Below are positions 51,632-61,656 of a DNA stretch of 64,000 bases, piece by piece; within the stretch, counting starts at the first letter, position 1, and the number at the start of each line of letters is the position of its first letter. The position numbers were made by a program, and so were the translations under genes. The notes beneath the pieces are model-generated. The model did no database searches. It saw only the letters and a list, made by a program, of their open reading frames with translations, and had not been told where the DNA came from. Source of the stretch: Yeguia hominis (GTDB taxonomy: Bacteria; Bacillota; Clostridia; Oscillospirales; Acutalibacteraceae); NCBI RefSeq assembly GCF_014384705.1, contig NZ_JACRSN010000001.1, forward strand, positions 1 to 64,000, given 5' to 3'.

Positions 51632-52939
51632 TCAGGCAGTATCCTTATGACCGGATTTTTTCTTTCCGGCGGACATCTGGATACTAACCGGTTTCCGGCT
51701 CGTATCCCGAACCAATTCCGGCGCCGCACCGTCCTGCACCACTTCAGGCGTCACAATGACCTTGGCCACCGTATAGTCAGAAGGGATATCGTACATCAGC
51801 GGTTCCAAAATATGCTCCATTGTGGAACGCAGTCCACGCGCCCCAGTGTGACGTTCCAGCGTCTGCTTGGCAATGGCGGAAAGTGCCTCCGGCGTAAATT
51901 CCAGATCCACCTTATCCAGCGCAAACAGCCACTTAAACTGATTGACGAGGCTGTTTTTCGGCTCCGTCAGAATGCGAACCAGCGCTTCTTCATCTAGACC
52001 GTTGAGCGCCGTGATGACCGGAAGCCGGCCGACCAGCTCCGGAATCAAACCGAATTTCACAAGGTCATGCGGCTGCACTTCCGACATCCACGCCGTGGTA
52101 TCCAGCTCTGCCTTGCTGCGCACCTGTGCGCCAAATCCCATAGAAGAGGAATCCGTCCGTTTTTCGACCACTTTTTCGAGCCCGTCAAACGCACCGCCGC
52201 AGATAAAGAGGATGTTCGACGTGTCGACCTGGATAAATTCCTGCTGCGGATGCTTCCGCCCGCCCTGCGGCGGAACGTTGGCGACCGTGCCTTCCAGGAT
52301 TTTCAGCAGCGCCTGCTGCACGCCTTCGCCGCTGACATCGCGCGTAATCGAAGGATTTTCCGATTTGCGCGCAATCTTATCAATTTCATCGATATAGATA
52401 ATGCCGCGTTCGGCCCTTTCAATATCGTAATTGGCGGCCTGAATCAGACGCAGCAGGATGTTTTCCACATCCTCACCGACATAGCCGGCTTCTGTCAGAG
52501 TCGTAGCGTCCGCAATCGCGAACGGTACTTCCAACATTTTGGCAAGCGTCTGCGCAAGCAGCGTTTTGCCGACGCCGGTCGGGCCGAGCAGCAAGACGTT
52601 GCTCTTGCCGATCTCGACTTCACCTTCGCCGCCGTAATAAATTCGTTTGTAGTGGTTATAAACCGCAACGGAAAGGGCAACCTTCGCGTCGTCCTGTCCG
52701 ATTACATATTCGTCGAGAAGCGTTTTAATCTCGTGCGGTTTGGGTAAAGAGGCCGGAATTTCCTTTGCCTGCCGTGCTCTGTGCTTTGGAAAATCTTCCT
52801 CCGCGCAAAGAATGTCCAGGCATTTTTCGATACAGGCATCACAGATATAAACGCCGGGGCCTGCAATCAGCCTTCTCGTCTGCGCCTGCGGCGCACCACA
52901 AAACGAGCAAAAAATTTCTCTGTTTTCCGTATTGCTCAT
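51632..52939 (-). CDS. clpX: ATP-dependent Clp protease ATPase subunit ClpX
   Basis: 435 residues. N-terminal C4 zinc-binding domain (CSFC ... CDACIEKC, about 11-40), then the AAA+ module with Walker [10 protein letters not shown], Walker [11 protein letters not shown], and sensor 2 [10 protein letters not shown]. It unfolds substrates and feeds them to ClpP. It starts 18 bases after clpP and shares its transcript. Confidence 0.97.
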   Translation of the reverse strand: MSNTENREIFCSFCGAPQAQTRRLIAGPGVYICDACIEKCLDILCAEEDFPKHRARQAKEIPASLPKPHEIKTLLDEYVIGQDDAKVALSVAVYNHYKRIYYGGEGEVEIGKSNVLLLGPTGVGKTLLAQTLAKMLEVPFAIADATTLTEAGYVGEDVENILLRLIQAANYDIERAERGIIYIDEIDKIARKSENPSITRDVSGEGVQQALLKILEGTVANVPPQGGRKHPQQEFIQVDTSNILFICGGAFDGLEKVVEKRTDSSSMGFGAQVRSKAELDTTAWMSEVQPHDLVKFGLIPELVGRLPVITALNGLDEEALVRILTEPKNSLVNQFKWLFALDKVDLEFTPEALSAIAKQTLERHTGARGLRSTMEHILEPLMYDIPSDYTVAKVIVTPEVVQDGAAPELVRDTSRKPVSIQMSAGKKKSGHKDTA

Positions 52940-52957
52940 AGTAAAACCGCTCCGCTT

Positions 52958-53539
52958 TTATTGTTTTTCAATCACCTTGTCGATCAGGCCGTACTGCATC
53001 GCTTCTTCTGCGGACATAAAGTTGTCACGCTCTGTATCGCGCGCAATCACATCCAGCGGCTGGCCGGTCCGTTCCGACAAAATCCGGTTGAGTCTTTTTT
53101 TGACGAGGTTAATATGATCCGCCTGAATCATGATATCCGTCGCCTGCCCCTGCGCACCGCCGCTGGGCTGATGAATCATAATCTCGCTGTTCGGCAGCGC
53201 AAAACGCTTGCCCTTCGCGCCGGCAGCAAGCAAAAACGCGCCCATGCTGGCCGCAAGACCCATGCAGATGGTGGAAACATCGCAGCGGATATACTGCATC
53301 GTATCATAAATCGCAAGACCGGCTGTGACAGAGCCGCCCGGGCTATTGATATACAGGCTGATATCTTTCGAAGGATCCTGGCCCTCAAGATACAAAAGCT
53401 GCGCAACAATCAGGCTTGCAGAAGCATCGGTGACTTCTTCATGCAGCATAATAATCCGGTCATTCAAAAGACGCGAAAAAATATCATAAGACCGTTCACC
53501 ACGGTTGGTTTGCTCGATAACATAAGGGACTAACGCCAT
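52958..53539 (-). CDS. clpP: ATP-dependent Clp protease proteolytic subunit ClpP
   Basis: 193 residues, normal ClpP length. The catalytic Ser is in GLAASMGAF, the His in MIHQPSGG and the Asp near IMIQADHIN. It forms the 14-subunit barrel used by ClpX and other Clp ATPases. AAGGAGGCATTTTT precedes the ATG. Upstream lies tig, with a long hairpin (53655-53690) in the 194-base gap. Confidence 0.97.
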   Translation of the reverse strand: MALVPYVIEQTNRGERSYDIFSRLLNDRIIMLHEEVTDASASLIVAQLLYLEGQDPSKDISLYINSPGGSVTAGLAIYDTMQYIRCDVSTICMGLAASMGAFLLAAGAKGKRFALPNSEIMIHQPSGGAQGQATDIMIQADHINLVKKRLNRILSERTGQPLDVIARDTERDNFMSAEEAMQYGLIDKVIEKQ

Positions 53540-53733
53540 AAAAATGCCTCCTTGCTTTCTGTCTCTGCGCGCAAACGTGCGTCTGACTTCATTTTAGGGT
53601 TCTAGAGATTCCCGCTCTCATCGGGGCTCGCCGTTTGACGCCGTATACTCAAGTACCGCAGCTGTCATAAAAGACGGCTGCGATACCCTTTTCTGAGCTG
53701 CTTCATGTTCAGCATTGACAGCTATAGGATTTT

Positions 53734-55023
53734 TTATTCGAAGATTTCAATTTTCGCATTGTCGCGGACAAATGCAATCGCTTTCTCTACGGAAAGATCC
53801 TTTGCAACGTCCTCTTCCGGAATGAACGCCTTGATCTTGTCGGCTTCCATCTCATAGGCCTTCGCCATTTTCTCATACTGCGCTGCAAGCTCTTCCTCCG
53901 TGGGTTTGAGGTCTTCCAGCTCTGCGATCTTTTCAAGCGCCAAACGGATTTTCACCTGACGTTCCGCCTGCGGGCGTACCGAAGCGCGGATTGCATCGCG
54001 ATCCATGCCGGTATATTTGGCGTACATGTCAAAATCGATTCCCTGCGAACGGAGACGATATTCAAACTCGCGCACGCTCTCTTCTGCCTGATTCTTGAAC
54101 ATTGCCTCCGGAATATCCGCCTGCAGTTTCTCAATCAGCGCGTCGATCAGCGCATTTTCCACTTCATCGTCCGCCGCCTTCTCGCGGGACTCCGTCAGCT
54201 TCTTTTTGAGATCCTCGCGATAGTCCGCGATGGTATCAAAATCACTGACATCCTTTACGAACTCGTCATCAAATTCCGGAAGCTCTTTGGCTTTGATTTC
54301 ATGTACGGTTACCTTAAAGACCGCCTCTTTTCCCTTAAGATCTTCTGCGTGATAATCCTCCGGGAACGTTACGGTGACGTCAAATGTATCGCCGGTGTGG
54401 TGTCCGACAACCTGATCCTCAAAGCCGGGGATAAACTGGCCGGAACCAAGAGAAAGGCTGAAGTTCTCGCCCTTTCCGCCTTCAAACTCCTTGCCGTCGA
54501 CAAAGCCTTCAAAATCAATCACAGCGGTATCCTGCAGCTGCGCTGCGCGGTCTTCCACCGTAATCATTCGGGAATTGCGCTCGCGAACTTTTTCGACCTC
54601 TTTGTCAACATCTTCTTCGGTGACGTCAACCTTCGGCTTTTTCACTTCGATGCCCTTATAGTCTGCAATCGAAACTTCCGGCTTGGTGGTAACTTTACCC
54701 TTAAACGTAAAGCCCTCTTTGCCGATCGACACAATTTCCAGATCCGCGTCGTCCTGAATTGCGTCAAGGCCGGCTTCTTTAATCGCTTCCTCGAAAGCGC
54801 CCGGAACCAAAAGGTTTACCGCATCCTCATAAAAGACCTGCTCGCCGTAATATTTCTCAACAAACGCACGCGGCGCTTTTCCTTTGCGGAATCCCGGAAT
54901 CTGGATCTTCTTTGCTTCGCGCTTAAATACGCGGGCAATGGCGTCTTCAAACTGCTCTGCGCCAACCTCGACTTCCAGCTCCCAACGATTGGTATCCACT
55001 TTATTGGATGCTTTCAAACTCAT
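53734..55023 (-). CDS. tig: Trigger factor
   Basis: 429 residues. The ribosome-binding N domain has the signature GFRKGKAPRAFVEKYYG (about 45-61). The PPIase (FKBP-like) domain lies at about 150-245, and the C-terminal chaperone arms follow. It binds nascent chains at the ribosome exit. The upstream promoter has an extended -10 TGGTATAAT (55113-55121, minus strand). The tig-clpP-clpX-lon order is typical of Firmicutes. Confidence 0.97.
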   Translation of the reverse strand: MSLKASNKVDTNRWELEVEVGAEQFEDAIARVFKREAKKIQIPGFRKGKAPRAFVEKYYGEQVFYEDAVNLLVPGAFEEAIKEAGLDAIQDDADLEIVSIGKEGFTFKGKVTTKPEVSIADYKGIEVKKPKVDVTEEDVDKEVEKVRERNSRMITVEDRAAQLQDTAVIDFEGFVDGKEFEGGKGENFSLSLGSGQFIPGFEDQVVGHHTGDTFDVTVTFPEDYHAEDLKGKEAVFKVTVHEIKAKELPEFDDEFVKDVSDFDTIADYREDLKKKLTESREKAADDEVENALIDALIEKLQADIPEAMFKNQAEESVREFEYRLRSQGIDFDMYAKYTGMDRDAIRASVRPQAERQVKIRLALEKIAELEDLKPTEEELAAQYEKMAKAYEMEADKIKAFIPEEDVAKDLSVEKAIAFVRDNAKIEIFE

Positions 55024-55112
55024 GACTTTTGACCATTCCTTTCCCTTCTCTGTATAGGGCCGCGCCCCATAAATCTGCTGATTCTATCGATTTCTGAAAA
55101 TCATTCCGTGAC

Positions 55113-55121
55113 ATTATACCA
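55113..55121 (-). promoter_or_regulatory. Extended -10 promoter of tig
   Basis: TGGTATAAT on the minus strand, about 90 bases before the tig start codon; the -35 is weak. Confidence 0.5.
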
Positions 55122-55169
55122 TAGCCCGAAAAAATATTCTATATGTTTCCCGGAAATATTTACACTTTT

Positions 55170-55877
55170 TTAAATACTTTCTGCTTCCCGGGCGACCAAA
55201 ACCGGCGCAAAGCCCACAAAATCCCCGGAAATCAGATGCATCCGCACATTTCCCCACGCCCGCAGCGCCGCTTTCCGCGTTGCCGCGGCTCCATGGATGT
55301 GTCCGAAATAACAGTCCGCAATCTCATTCTGCTCCAGAACCTGCAAAATCTCCCGGCATTCCGCACCGTCATAAACCGGCGGATAATGCAAAAACACAAC
55401 GGGACGCTTTCCTGTTTTTTTCGCAGCGGCAATGGAGGTTTCCAGGCGTCCGCATTCCCGCGCGACGATTTTCCGGTCCTCCGCCGTTTCCGCATTGTAG
55501 AGCCATCCGCGCGACCCGCACACGGCGATTTCTCCAATCGCATAGGCATTGTTATGCAGAATCGCCATGTCTGAAAAGCCGTTTTCCTGAAAATAGGCGT
55601 CAATCTTCGATTTGGTGTTCCACCAGTAGTCGTGATTGCCCTTGAGCAGAATCTTTTTTCCGGGAAGCGCATGCAGAAACGCAAAGTCCGGCCCGGCTTC
55701 CTTCAGGTTCATGGCCCAGGAAAAGTCCCCGCCGAGAACCACGGTGTCGTTTTCTCCGACAAGCTTTTGCCAGTTTTCCGCAATGCGCGTTACGTAATTT
55801 CCCCATCCGGGGAATGCGTCCATCGGCTTATCCGTTCCAAGCGACAGATGCAGATCCGCAATTGCAAATACCGCCAT
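55170..55877 (-). CDS. Calcineurin-like metallophosphoesterase
   Basis: 235 residues with the two-metal calcineurin motifs in order: DLHL (Asp-x-His), GGDFSW (GD-x2), GNHDYWW (GNHD) and GHIHGAA (GHxH), plus FLHYPP. These ligate two metal ions in a phosphoesterase site. The substrate is unknown; the family includes UDP-2,3-diacylglucosamine and cyclic nucleotide phosphodiesterases. It starts five bases after thrC ends and shares its orientation. Confidence 0.88.
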   Translation of the reverse strand: MAVFAIADLHLSLGTDKPMDAFPGWGNYVTRIAENWQKLVGENDTVVLGGDFSWAMNLKEAGPDFAFLHALPGKKILLKGNHDYWWNTKSKIDAYFQENGFSDMAILHNNAYAIGEIAVCGSRGWLYNAETAEDRKIVARECGRLETSIAAAKKTGKRPVVFLHYPPVYDGAECREILQVLEQNEIADCYFGHIHGAAATRKAALRAWGNVRMHLISGDFVGFAPVLVAREAESI

Positions 55878-55882
55878 CTGCG

Positions 55883-57391
55883 TTACTCAATCCCTGCAAG
55901 GCGGTAAACCATCGCCTGCATGTCGTCCCGGTCGCACACATTCCGGAAGCGCACTTCTTTGCCCTCCAGCGCTGCAATCGGCGCAGGAATCGGTGTGCCG
56001 GTAACGGCCGCCAATTCGCCGATCATTTCAAAAGGATCGTCCCCGACAGCATCTTCGCCTTTCACCGCACTGAGCACGCTGTCTGCAAACTTGTAGGGGC
56101 TTGCGGTCGAAACCAGCACGGTCGGTGTTTTCCGGTCGCCGGTACGGGCAACATAGTCGTGATAAACTTTAACTGCAACTGCCGTATGCGGATCGCACAG
56201 ATAGTTTTCGCTCTGGAACAGATCGCGAATCGTTTCCTTCGTTTCTGCGTCGGTGCAGAAACCGGCGCTGAACAGCGACTTCATCTGCAAAAGGACATCG
56301 TCTGTAACGCGGTAAGAGCCGTTCGCCGAAAGCTGACGCATCCACTCCCGAACCTGCTCTGCGCTGCTCATATCATAAAGCATCCGTTCGAGGTTGCTGG
56401 AAATCAAAATATCCATCGACGGAGAAATTGTTGTGTGGAACGGCCGGTTCCGGTCGTACACCCCATCGTTCAGAAAATCCGTCAGAACGTTATTCTCATT
56501 CGAAGCACAAATCAGCCGATTAACCGGCAGACCCATCTTCACCGCATAATAAGCGGCCAAAATATTGCCGAAGTTTCCGGTCGGCACCACGATGTTGATC
56601 TTTTCGCCTTCATAATCCATTTCGCCGGTCTTCATCAGCTCACAGTAAGCGGTGAAATAATAGACAATCTGCGGCACCAAGCGGCCGAGATTGATGGAGT
56701 TGGCGCTTGAAAAGACCGTATTGTGTTCCAAAAGGCGCGCCTTGACGGCCGGGTCGACAAAAATCTTCTTGACGCCGGTCTGCGCGTCATCGAAGTTCCC
56801 GCGAATCGCGCTCACGCCGACGTTTTTGCCTTCCTGCGTATCCATCTGGCGTTTTTGCATATCGCTGACGCCGTTCTCCGGATAAAACACGATGATTTTC
56901 GTGCCGTCAACGTCCCTAAAGCCCTCGAGCGCCGCCTTGCCGGTATCTCCGGACGTCGCCGTCAGGATGAGCACCGTTTTGCCGGGATCGGCCTTCTGTA
57001 CCGACCGGGTCAATAGCTGCGGCAAAAGCTGCAGCGCCATATCCTTAAACGCACAGGTCGGTCCGTGCCACAATTCCAAAAAGTACAGGCTGCCTTCCCC
57101 ATCCGGGACAAGCGTCAACGGCGCCGGCGTCTCGCCGCCGAACTTTTCTTCTGTATAAGCAAGACGCACGCATTCTTCAATTTCCTCGCGGGTAAAATCC
57201 GTCAGGAAATCCTTCAGGATAAAGGCCGCACGCTCCTGATAAGACATCAGCTGCATCGCCGTCAGATCCGCATAGGTGTACTTTGGGAGCGATTCCGGAA
57301 CAAACAGACCGCCGTCCGCAGAAATTCCGCGGGTGATCGCTTCCGAAGCCGTAACCAGTTCCTCTGGGTTTCGCGTACTTCTGTATTTCAA
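55883..57391 (-). CDS. thrC: Threonine synthase
   Basis: 502 residues, long-type threonine synthase (class 2, fold type II PLP). It converts O-phosphohomoserine to threonine. PLP-binding Lys is in FKDMALQLL, and ATSGDTGKAALEGF and VPTGNFGN hold the phosphate of PLP. The start is taken as TTG at 57391: GGGAGGAATCAAA is ideally placed before it, and the protein then begins MKYRSTRN, the usual family start. A GTG seven codons upstream has no ribosome site. It is followed in the same operon by the phosphoesterase gene. Confidence 0.94.
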   Translation of the reverse strand: MKYRSTRNPEELVTASEAITRGISADGGLFVPESLPKYTYADLTAMQLMSYQERAAFILKDFLTDFTREEIEECVRLAYTEEKFGGETPAPLTLVPDGEGSLYFLELWHGPTCAFKDMALQLLPQLLTRSVQKADPGKTVLILTATSGDTGKAALEGFRDVDGTKIIVFYPENGVSDMQKRQMDTQEGKNVGVSAIRGNFDDAQTGVKKIFVDPAVKARLLEHNTVFSSANSINLGRLVPQIVYYFTAYCELMKTGEMDYEGEKINIVVPTGNFGNILAAYYAVKMGLPVNRLICASNENNVLTDFLNDGVYDRNRPFHTTISPSMDILISSNLERMLYDMSSAEQVREWMRQLSANGSYRVTDDVLLQMKSLFSAGFCTDAETKETIRDLFQSENYLCDPHTAVAVKVYHDYVARTGDRKTPTVLVSTASPYKFADSVLSAVKGEDAVGDDPFEMIGELAAVTGTPIPAPIAALEGKEVRFRNVCDRDDMQAMVYRLAGIE

Positions 57392-57497
57392 TTTGATTCC
57401 TCCCGTCCGCACGGGAAGTCCCGCGCACCGCTTGTTTTGCAGTCCTGTTTTTTCAGCATTTCTGCATGTTTCATTCTATAATATTCCACAGGTATTG

Positions 57498-58427
57498 TCA
57501 AAGGGAAATGAAGAAGGCTCTGGCATTTTCATAAAAAATCTTCCGCACCAGCGCTTCGGAATAGCCATGCCGCAGGAACATCTCCGCTAAATCCTCCATG
57601 GACTCGATTCCGCGAATTCCGTCCGGCAGATCCGTTCCGTCAAAATCGCTTCCCATACAGAGGGTATTTTCCCCGCCCAGCGAAAGAAAATGCTCTGCAT
57701 GCCGCAAAAGATCCTCCGCACAGGCGCGGGATGCATCCTCCCGCAAAAAGGCCGGACAGAAATTCAGTCCCGCCAGGCCGTTTCGCCTGCGGATTTCCAA
57801 AAACGCCTCATCGGTCAGATTGCGCGGATGTTCGCAAATCCGGCGGGCGTCTGAATGGGTCGCAATCAGCAGGCCGTCCGTCGCGGATGCCGTATCCCAA
57901 AAGAGCGCATCCGACGCATGGGAAAGATCCGGCACCATGCCGAGCGTCTGCATCCGGCGCACCACTTCTTTTCCGAATGCTGTCAGCCCGCCTGCGTGGC
58001 GTACCCCGCAGCCGTCGCCGAGCTCACACCGTCCGTTCCAGGTCAGCGTCATCACCTGGACGCCGCGCCGGAACGCCAGTTCCAGATTTTCGAGCCGTCC
58101 GCCAAGCGCCGCGCCGCCTTCAATCGTCAAAATCGCGCCGCACTGTCCGGCTTGCTCCGCCTTTTCAAAATCTTCCCGGCAAAAACACTGCCGGATTCGA
58201 TCCGGGTATGTCTTTACCGTCTGCGTGAGGAGATCGGCAGCGGCTGAAAACCGCGCAAATGCAGACGCTCCGCGCAGATCATCCGGAATCCACACGGCAA
58301 AGCACTGAAGCCACGGCGCATATGCTGCACCGCGCCGCAGAGAAAGCTGCCCTGCATTTTCATAGAGAGACTCTCCTCTTTCGAGACATGCCGTCAGCGT
58401 ATCACAGTGTAAATCAAACAGATTCAA
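57498..58427 (-). CDS. Membrane dipeptidase family (peptidase M19) protein
   Basis: 309 residues. The M19 zinc site is recognisable: HCDT (His-x-Asp) at the start, Glu in TIEGGAALGG, His in DLSHASD, His-Ser-Asp in ATHSDAR. The TIM-barrel strand ending GSDFDG is typical. Bacterial members cleave dipeptides with D- or dehydro-residues at the C terminus; no signal peptide is seen, so it acts in the cytoplasm. Its start overlaps the yraN stop by four bases. A short intergenic gap separates it from thrC. Confidence 0.9.
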   Translation of the reverse strand: MNLFDLHCDTLTACLERGESLYENAGQLSLRRGAAYAPWLQCFAVWIPDDLRGASAFARFSAAADLLTQTVKTYPDRIRQCFCREDFEKAEQAGQCGAILTIEGGAALGGRLENLELAFRRGVQVMTLTWNGRCELGDGCGVRHAGGLTAFGKEVVRRMQTLGMVPDLSHASDALFWDTASATDGLLIATHSDARRICEHPRNLTDEAFLEIRRRNGLAGLNFCPAFLREDASRACAEDLLRHAEHFLSLGGENTLCMGSDFDGTDLPDGIRGIESMEDLAEMFLRHGYSEALVRKIFYENARAFFISL

Positions 58428-58801
58428 AAGAAGCCCACCTCCGGGAAAAATGCGTTTGCAAAATAGGAAAAAGACGTCACGCGCATCGGTTTTTCTTGCG
58501 TGATTTCGACGCAGGCAACATCAAAACGCGGCTGCAAATCAGACGGATGCGCCTGCAGATAACAAAGCGCCGCCCGTGCAATCCGCCTGCGTTTGGCCGC
58601 TGTGACCGCTTCTGCCGGCGCAGTCAGCGCACCTTGCGACCGGGTCTTCACTTCTACAAAAATAAGATATTGCGCGTTGCGCGCAATTATGTCAAGTTCT
58701 CCGCCGCGCACGGAAAAATCCCGCTCCAAAACCGTAAATCCGTGTTTCTGCAGATACGCCGCCGTATATTGTTCGCCAAATGCGCCCGATGCCGTGTTCA
58801 T
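58424..58801 (-). CDS. yraN: YraN/UPF0102 family nuclease-like protein
   Basis: 125 residues, a single restriction-endonuclease-like fold. Core motif: GELDIIARNAQYLIFVEVKT, the D-x(n)-EVK pattern of metal-dependent nucleases. The N-terminal GEQYTAAYLQKHGF helix is typical. The biological role is not settled; neighbours in many genomes are rnhB and ribosome factors, as here. Four-base overlaps join it to rnhB upstream and to the dipeptidase downstream. Confidence 0.9.
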   Translation of the reverse strand: MNTASGAFGEQYTAAYLQKHGFTVLERDFSVRGGELDIIARNAQYLIFVEVKTRSQGALTAPAEAVTAAKRRRIARAALCYLQAHPSDLQPRFDVACVEITQEKPMRVTSFSYFANAFFPEVGFF

Positions 58802-59409
58802 TCCGTACGCCCCAAAATATTCTTTAAAAAGGTTTTCCGGTGTACCGGAGACGCGCCGTACTGAAGCAAAAGCGCCCGGTGCAGCGCCGTTCCGTACCCT
58901 TTGTGCTTCGCAAATTGATATTCCGGATAAATCCGGTCGATTTCCTCCATCACCCGATCTCGGGAAACTTTCGCCAAAATAGAGGCGGCCGCAATGCTGG
59001 CGCTCAGTGCGTCTCCCTTTACAATTGTCTCTCCCGGAATTGCAAGCGGCGGCATCCGGTTGCCGTCGATGAGCGCATAATCTGCCGGCTTGGAAAGCGC
59101 CTCTACCGCACGCGACATCGCGAGAAACGTCGCCTGTAAAATGTTGATTTGATCGATTTCGGTTTCGCTGGCAAATCCGATTCCATAGGAAACTGCCGTT
59201 TGGGTAATCACGTCAAACAGGGCTTCCCGCTTTTTCGCGCTGAGCTTTTTGGAATCGTTCAGACCTTCGATCTCCGCTCCGGGCGGAAGAATCACCGCAG
59301 CCGCAAAAACAGGGCCGGCCAATGGCCCGCGCCCTGCTTCATCAATGCCGCAAATTCGGGAATAGCCCTTTTCTGCCGCTAAATGTTCATAACAATACCA
59401 ATCCATCAT
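58798..59409 (-). CDS. rnhB: Ribonuclease HII
   Basis: 203 residues. The signature GIDEAGRGPLAGP (about 21-33) holds the first catalytic Asp and Glu. The second Asp is in YALIDGNRMP and the GDALSASIAAASILAKV segment has the other. It cuts RNA in RNA-DNA hybrids and single ribonucleotides in DNA. It lies 11 bases after rbgA and overlaps yraN by four bases. Confidence 0.96.
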   Translation of the reverse strand: MMDWYCYEHLAAEKGYSRICGIDEAGRGPLAGPVFAAAVILPPGAEIEGLNDSKKLSAKKREALFDVITQTAVSYGIGFASETEIDQINILQATFLAMSRAVEALSKPADYALIDGNRMPPLAIPGETIVKGDALSASIAAASILAKVSRDRVMEEIDRIYPEYQFAKHKGYGTALHRALLLQYGASPVHRKTFLKNILGRTE

Positions 59410-59420
59410 CAGCCCGCCTT

Positions 59421-60317
59421 TCAGTTTGCGCGCTCCAGTGTGATTTTGCCAAGCTTTGCTGAGCGGAATTCATCGAGAAGCATGGCCGCCGCGCGCTCGG
59501 TGTCGATCTCGCCGCCGGAAATCAGCATCCCGCGCTTTTTCCCGATCCGCGCAAGAAGGTCATAGCCGGAGCCTTCCTGTAAATCATCCGGCGTCAGCTT
59601 ATACCGCGTACAGAGTGCACTCGGATAAGACTCCCGCAGGGTTTCCAGAAGCCGGGCCGCGAGCGCTTCCGTGTCGACGACCTGATCCTTGACCGCACCG
59701 GTAAAAGCCAAAAGTTCCCCCACTCTCGGATCTTCAAATTTCGGCCAGAGCACACCGGGGGTATCGAGCAGCTCAAAGCCCTTGCCAATGGTAAACCAGC
59801 GGTTTGTCCGCGTGACGCCCGGCCGGTCCTGCACATCCGCCTTTCCGGCCTTTCCGCCAAGGCACATCCGGTTGATAAAGGCCGATTTTCCGACATTCGG
59901 AATGCCTACAACCATGATCCGGATCGGCCGCCCGGTCATGCCCTTTTCTTCCCACATGGCAAGTTTCGATTTCAGCAGCTCCCGAATCGCCGGAAGCACC
60001 TGCCCGACATTTCTTCCGGTCCGGCAATCGAGTGCCAGTGCAGGAATCCCGCGGGCCTGAAATGCGGAAATCCAGCCCCTGGTCTGCGCCGGGTCCGCCA
60101 AATCGCATTTATTCATCAAAATAATCCGCGGTTTTTTCTGGATCAGCCGATCCAGCACCGGGTTCCGGCTGCTTTTCGGCGCGCGCGCGTCGATCAGCTC
60201 CGCTACAGCATCCACCTGACGCAGGCTCTGTTCGATCTTTCGCTTCGCCTTTGTCATGTGACCCGGGAACCACTGGATATTGGTCTCTATCAGATTCGGC
60301 TCGTCTATCGAAATCAC
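59421..60317 (-). CDS. rbgA: Ribosome biogenesis GTPase RbgA/YlqF
   Basis: About 298 residues. It is a circularly permuted GTPase: G4 NKCD comes first, then G1 GIPNVGKSAF, then G3 DTPGV. It is needed for late 50S assembly. The family start IQWFPGHMTKAKRKIE is intact. The initiation codon is uncertain: GTG at 60317 is close to AAAGGGA, and a GTG further upstream (60359) has no clear site. It follows lepB by about 130 bases and heads the rbgA-rnhB-yraN-dipeptidase run. Confidence 0.92.
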   Translation of the reverse strand: MISIDEPNLIETNIQWFPGHMTKAKRKIEQSLRQVDAVAELIDARAPKSSRNPVLDRLIQKKPRIILMNKCDLADPAQTRGWISAFQARGIPALALDCRTGRNVGQVLPAIRELLKSKLAMWEEKGMTGRPIRIMVVGIPNVGKSAFINRMCLGGKAGKADVQDRPGVTRTNRWFTIGKGFELLDTPGVLWPKFEDPRVGELLAFTGAVKDQVVDTEALAARLLETLRESYPSALCTRYKLTPDDLQEGSGYDLLARIGKKRGMLISGGEIDTERAAAMLLDEFRSAKLGKITLERAN

Positions 60318-60444
60318 TTCCCTTTGTTTCTCCGCACGAAAACCGGCGGGGCGCTGCACACTGGTCCAGCCTGTTCAAACCGCCTGCACATTTTCGCGTC
60401 CGCGGCGTTCCGGCTTATCAGCGTGCGAATTCCCCAAAACGCAA

Positions 60445-61029
60445 TTATTTTGCCTTTCCAATCCTATCGAACGGAAAAATCCGCACCTCGACTTTGCCGA
60501 GAATATTCCGGCTGTCCACCATACCGACCGCCAGATACCGGCTGTCTTTTGAAATCACACGGTTGTCGCCCAGAACAAAGACACAGCCCTCCGGCACGGT
60601 CTGCGGAAAGGTCATCATATCAGCTCCATAGGAAACGGTCAGGCCGTTTTCCGTATAAGCAGATTCATCCAGCACCTCGCCGTCCACCGACACCATGCCG
60701 GTGTCATTGTCGATGTCCACGACTTGTCCGGGCAAGGCGATCACGCGCTTGATGATCGGATCTTCCAGCACGTTGACAACCACGACCACATCGCCCTGTT
60801 TGACCTCGTAAAACATTCCGGAAATAATCAGCTTGTCGTCTTCCGTATAATTCGGCAGCATCGAATCGCCGTTCACCGTAACGACACGAAACAGAAACGC
60901 AAAAATCAAAACAACCGCCACAACGGCAATGATCACTTCTTCGAACCATTCAAAGCAATTGCGGACGCCGCGTCCCAGCGGATCCTTTTCGATGTTTTCC
61001 GTTTCCGGCAGTCTTTTCTCCTGCTCCAT
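60445..61029 (-). CDS. lepB: Type I signal peptidase
   Basis: 194 residues with one N-terminal membrane helix (about 33-53). The catalytic Ser is in NGDSMLPN and the Lys in IIKRVIALPG; box E is GDNRVISKDSR. It cleaves signal peptides outside the membrane. CTGGGAGGCTTTTTG precedes the ATG at 61029. The lepB-rbgA-rnhB order after rplS is common in Firmicutes. Confidence 0.95.
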   Translation of the reverse strand: MEQEKRLPETENIEKDPLGRGVRNCFEWFEEVIIAVVAVVLIFAFLFRVVTVNGDSMLPNYTEDDKLIISGMFYEVKQGDVVVVVNVLEDPIIKRVIALPGQVVDIDNDTGMVSVDGEVLDESAYTENGLTVSYGADMMTFPQTVPEGCVFVLGDNRVISKDSRYLAVGMVDSRNILGKVEVRIFPFDRIGKAK

Positions 61030-61055
61030 CAAAAAGCCTCCCAGCTTTTTATTTA

Positions 61056-61087
61056 AAGAAAAAAGGGACACACAGATGTCCCTTTTT
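61056..61087 (-). terminator. Terminator of rplS
   Basis: Minus strand: AAAAAGGGACA ... TGTCCCTTTTT hairpin followed by TTCTTTAAA. Confidence 0.75.
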
Positions 61088-61100
61088 GAAAAAAATTCTG

Positions 61101-61445
61101 TTATCGGATCTGTTCTTTAACCTTTGCAGCCTTACCAACGCGATCACGCAGATAGTAGAGCTTCGCGCGACGCACACGACCGCGGCGAATTACTGCGACC
61201 TCTTTGATGTTCGGGGAATGGATCGGGAACACACGCTCCACGCCGACACCATAGGACACACGGCGAACCGTAAAGGTCTCTGCGACGCCGGAACCCTTGC
61301 GGGCGATTACCGTTCCTTCGAACTGCTGAATTCTTTCGCGTTCGCCTTCACGGATATTTACGCTTACGCGAACCGTGTCGCCGATGTTAAACTGCGGAAT
61401 GGTTTCCTTAAGAGAATCGTTTGCAATCAATTTCAGTGCATCCAT
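61101..61445 (-). CDS. rplS: Large ribosomal subunit protein bL19
   Basis: 114 residues, normal length. L19 lies at the 30S-50S interface. It shows [28 protein letters not shown], and [19 protein letters not shown], all strongly conserved. AAGGAGGAAATGAAAAC precedes the ATG. The preceding transcript carries a 120-nt leader that could allow self-regulation. Confidence 0.97.
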   Translation of the reverse strand: MDALKLIANDSLKETIPQFNIGDTVRVSVNIREGERERIQQFEGTVIARKGSGVAETFTVRRVSYGVGVERVFPIHSPNIKEVAVIRRGRVRRAKLYYLRDRVGKAAKVKEQIR

Positions 61446-61575
61446 GTTTTCATTTCCTCCTTGATGGTTCAGACATTCTTGTATTTAAACAGAGGACTGT
61501 CCGCTTCAATGTCAGGGGTTTCCCCCACCCAATTGATCCCTAACGGCCAAAACAGCCGAAAGATTCCAAATGCCT
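61446..61575 (-). promoter_or_regulatory. Leader of rplS, possibly an L19-binding element
   Basis: On the minus strand the leader contains GGGTGGGGG/CCCCTGAC-like complementary blocks (GGGG/CCCC) and a hairpin AAGCGGACAG-TCCT-CTGTTT. Ribosomal protein operons in Firmicutes often have such autoregulatory leaders, including one described for L19, but I cannot verify the match here. Confidence 0.35.
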
Positions 61576-61579
61576 AATT

Positions 61580-61608
61580 ATCATACCATAAAGCACCCGC
61601 AGTTGCAA
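61580..61608 (-). promoter_or_regulatory. rplS promoter
   Basis: Minus strand: -35 TTGCAA (61603-61608), 17-base spacer, -10 TATGAT (61580-61585). Confidence 0.7.
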
Positions 61609-61656
61609 GTATTTTTTCAAGATTTATCGATTAAAAATCATTGATTCCCCATAAGG

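Noticed and set aside
55883..57412. GTG at 57412 as the thrC start
   Set aside because: No ribosome site precedes it, while GGGAGG is seven bases before the TTG at 57391 and the family N terminus begins there.
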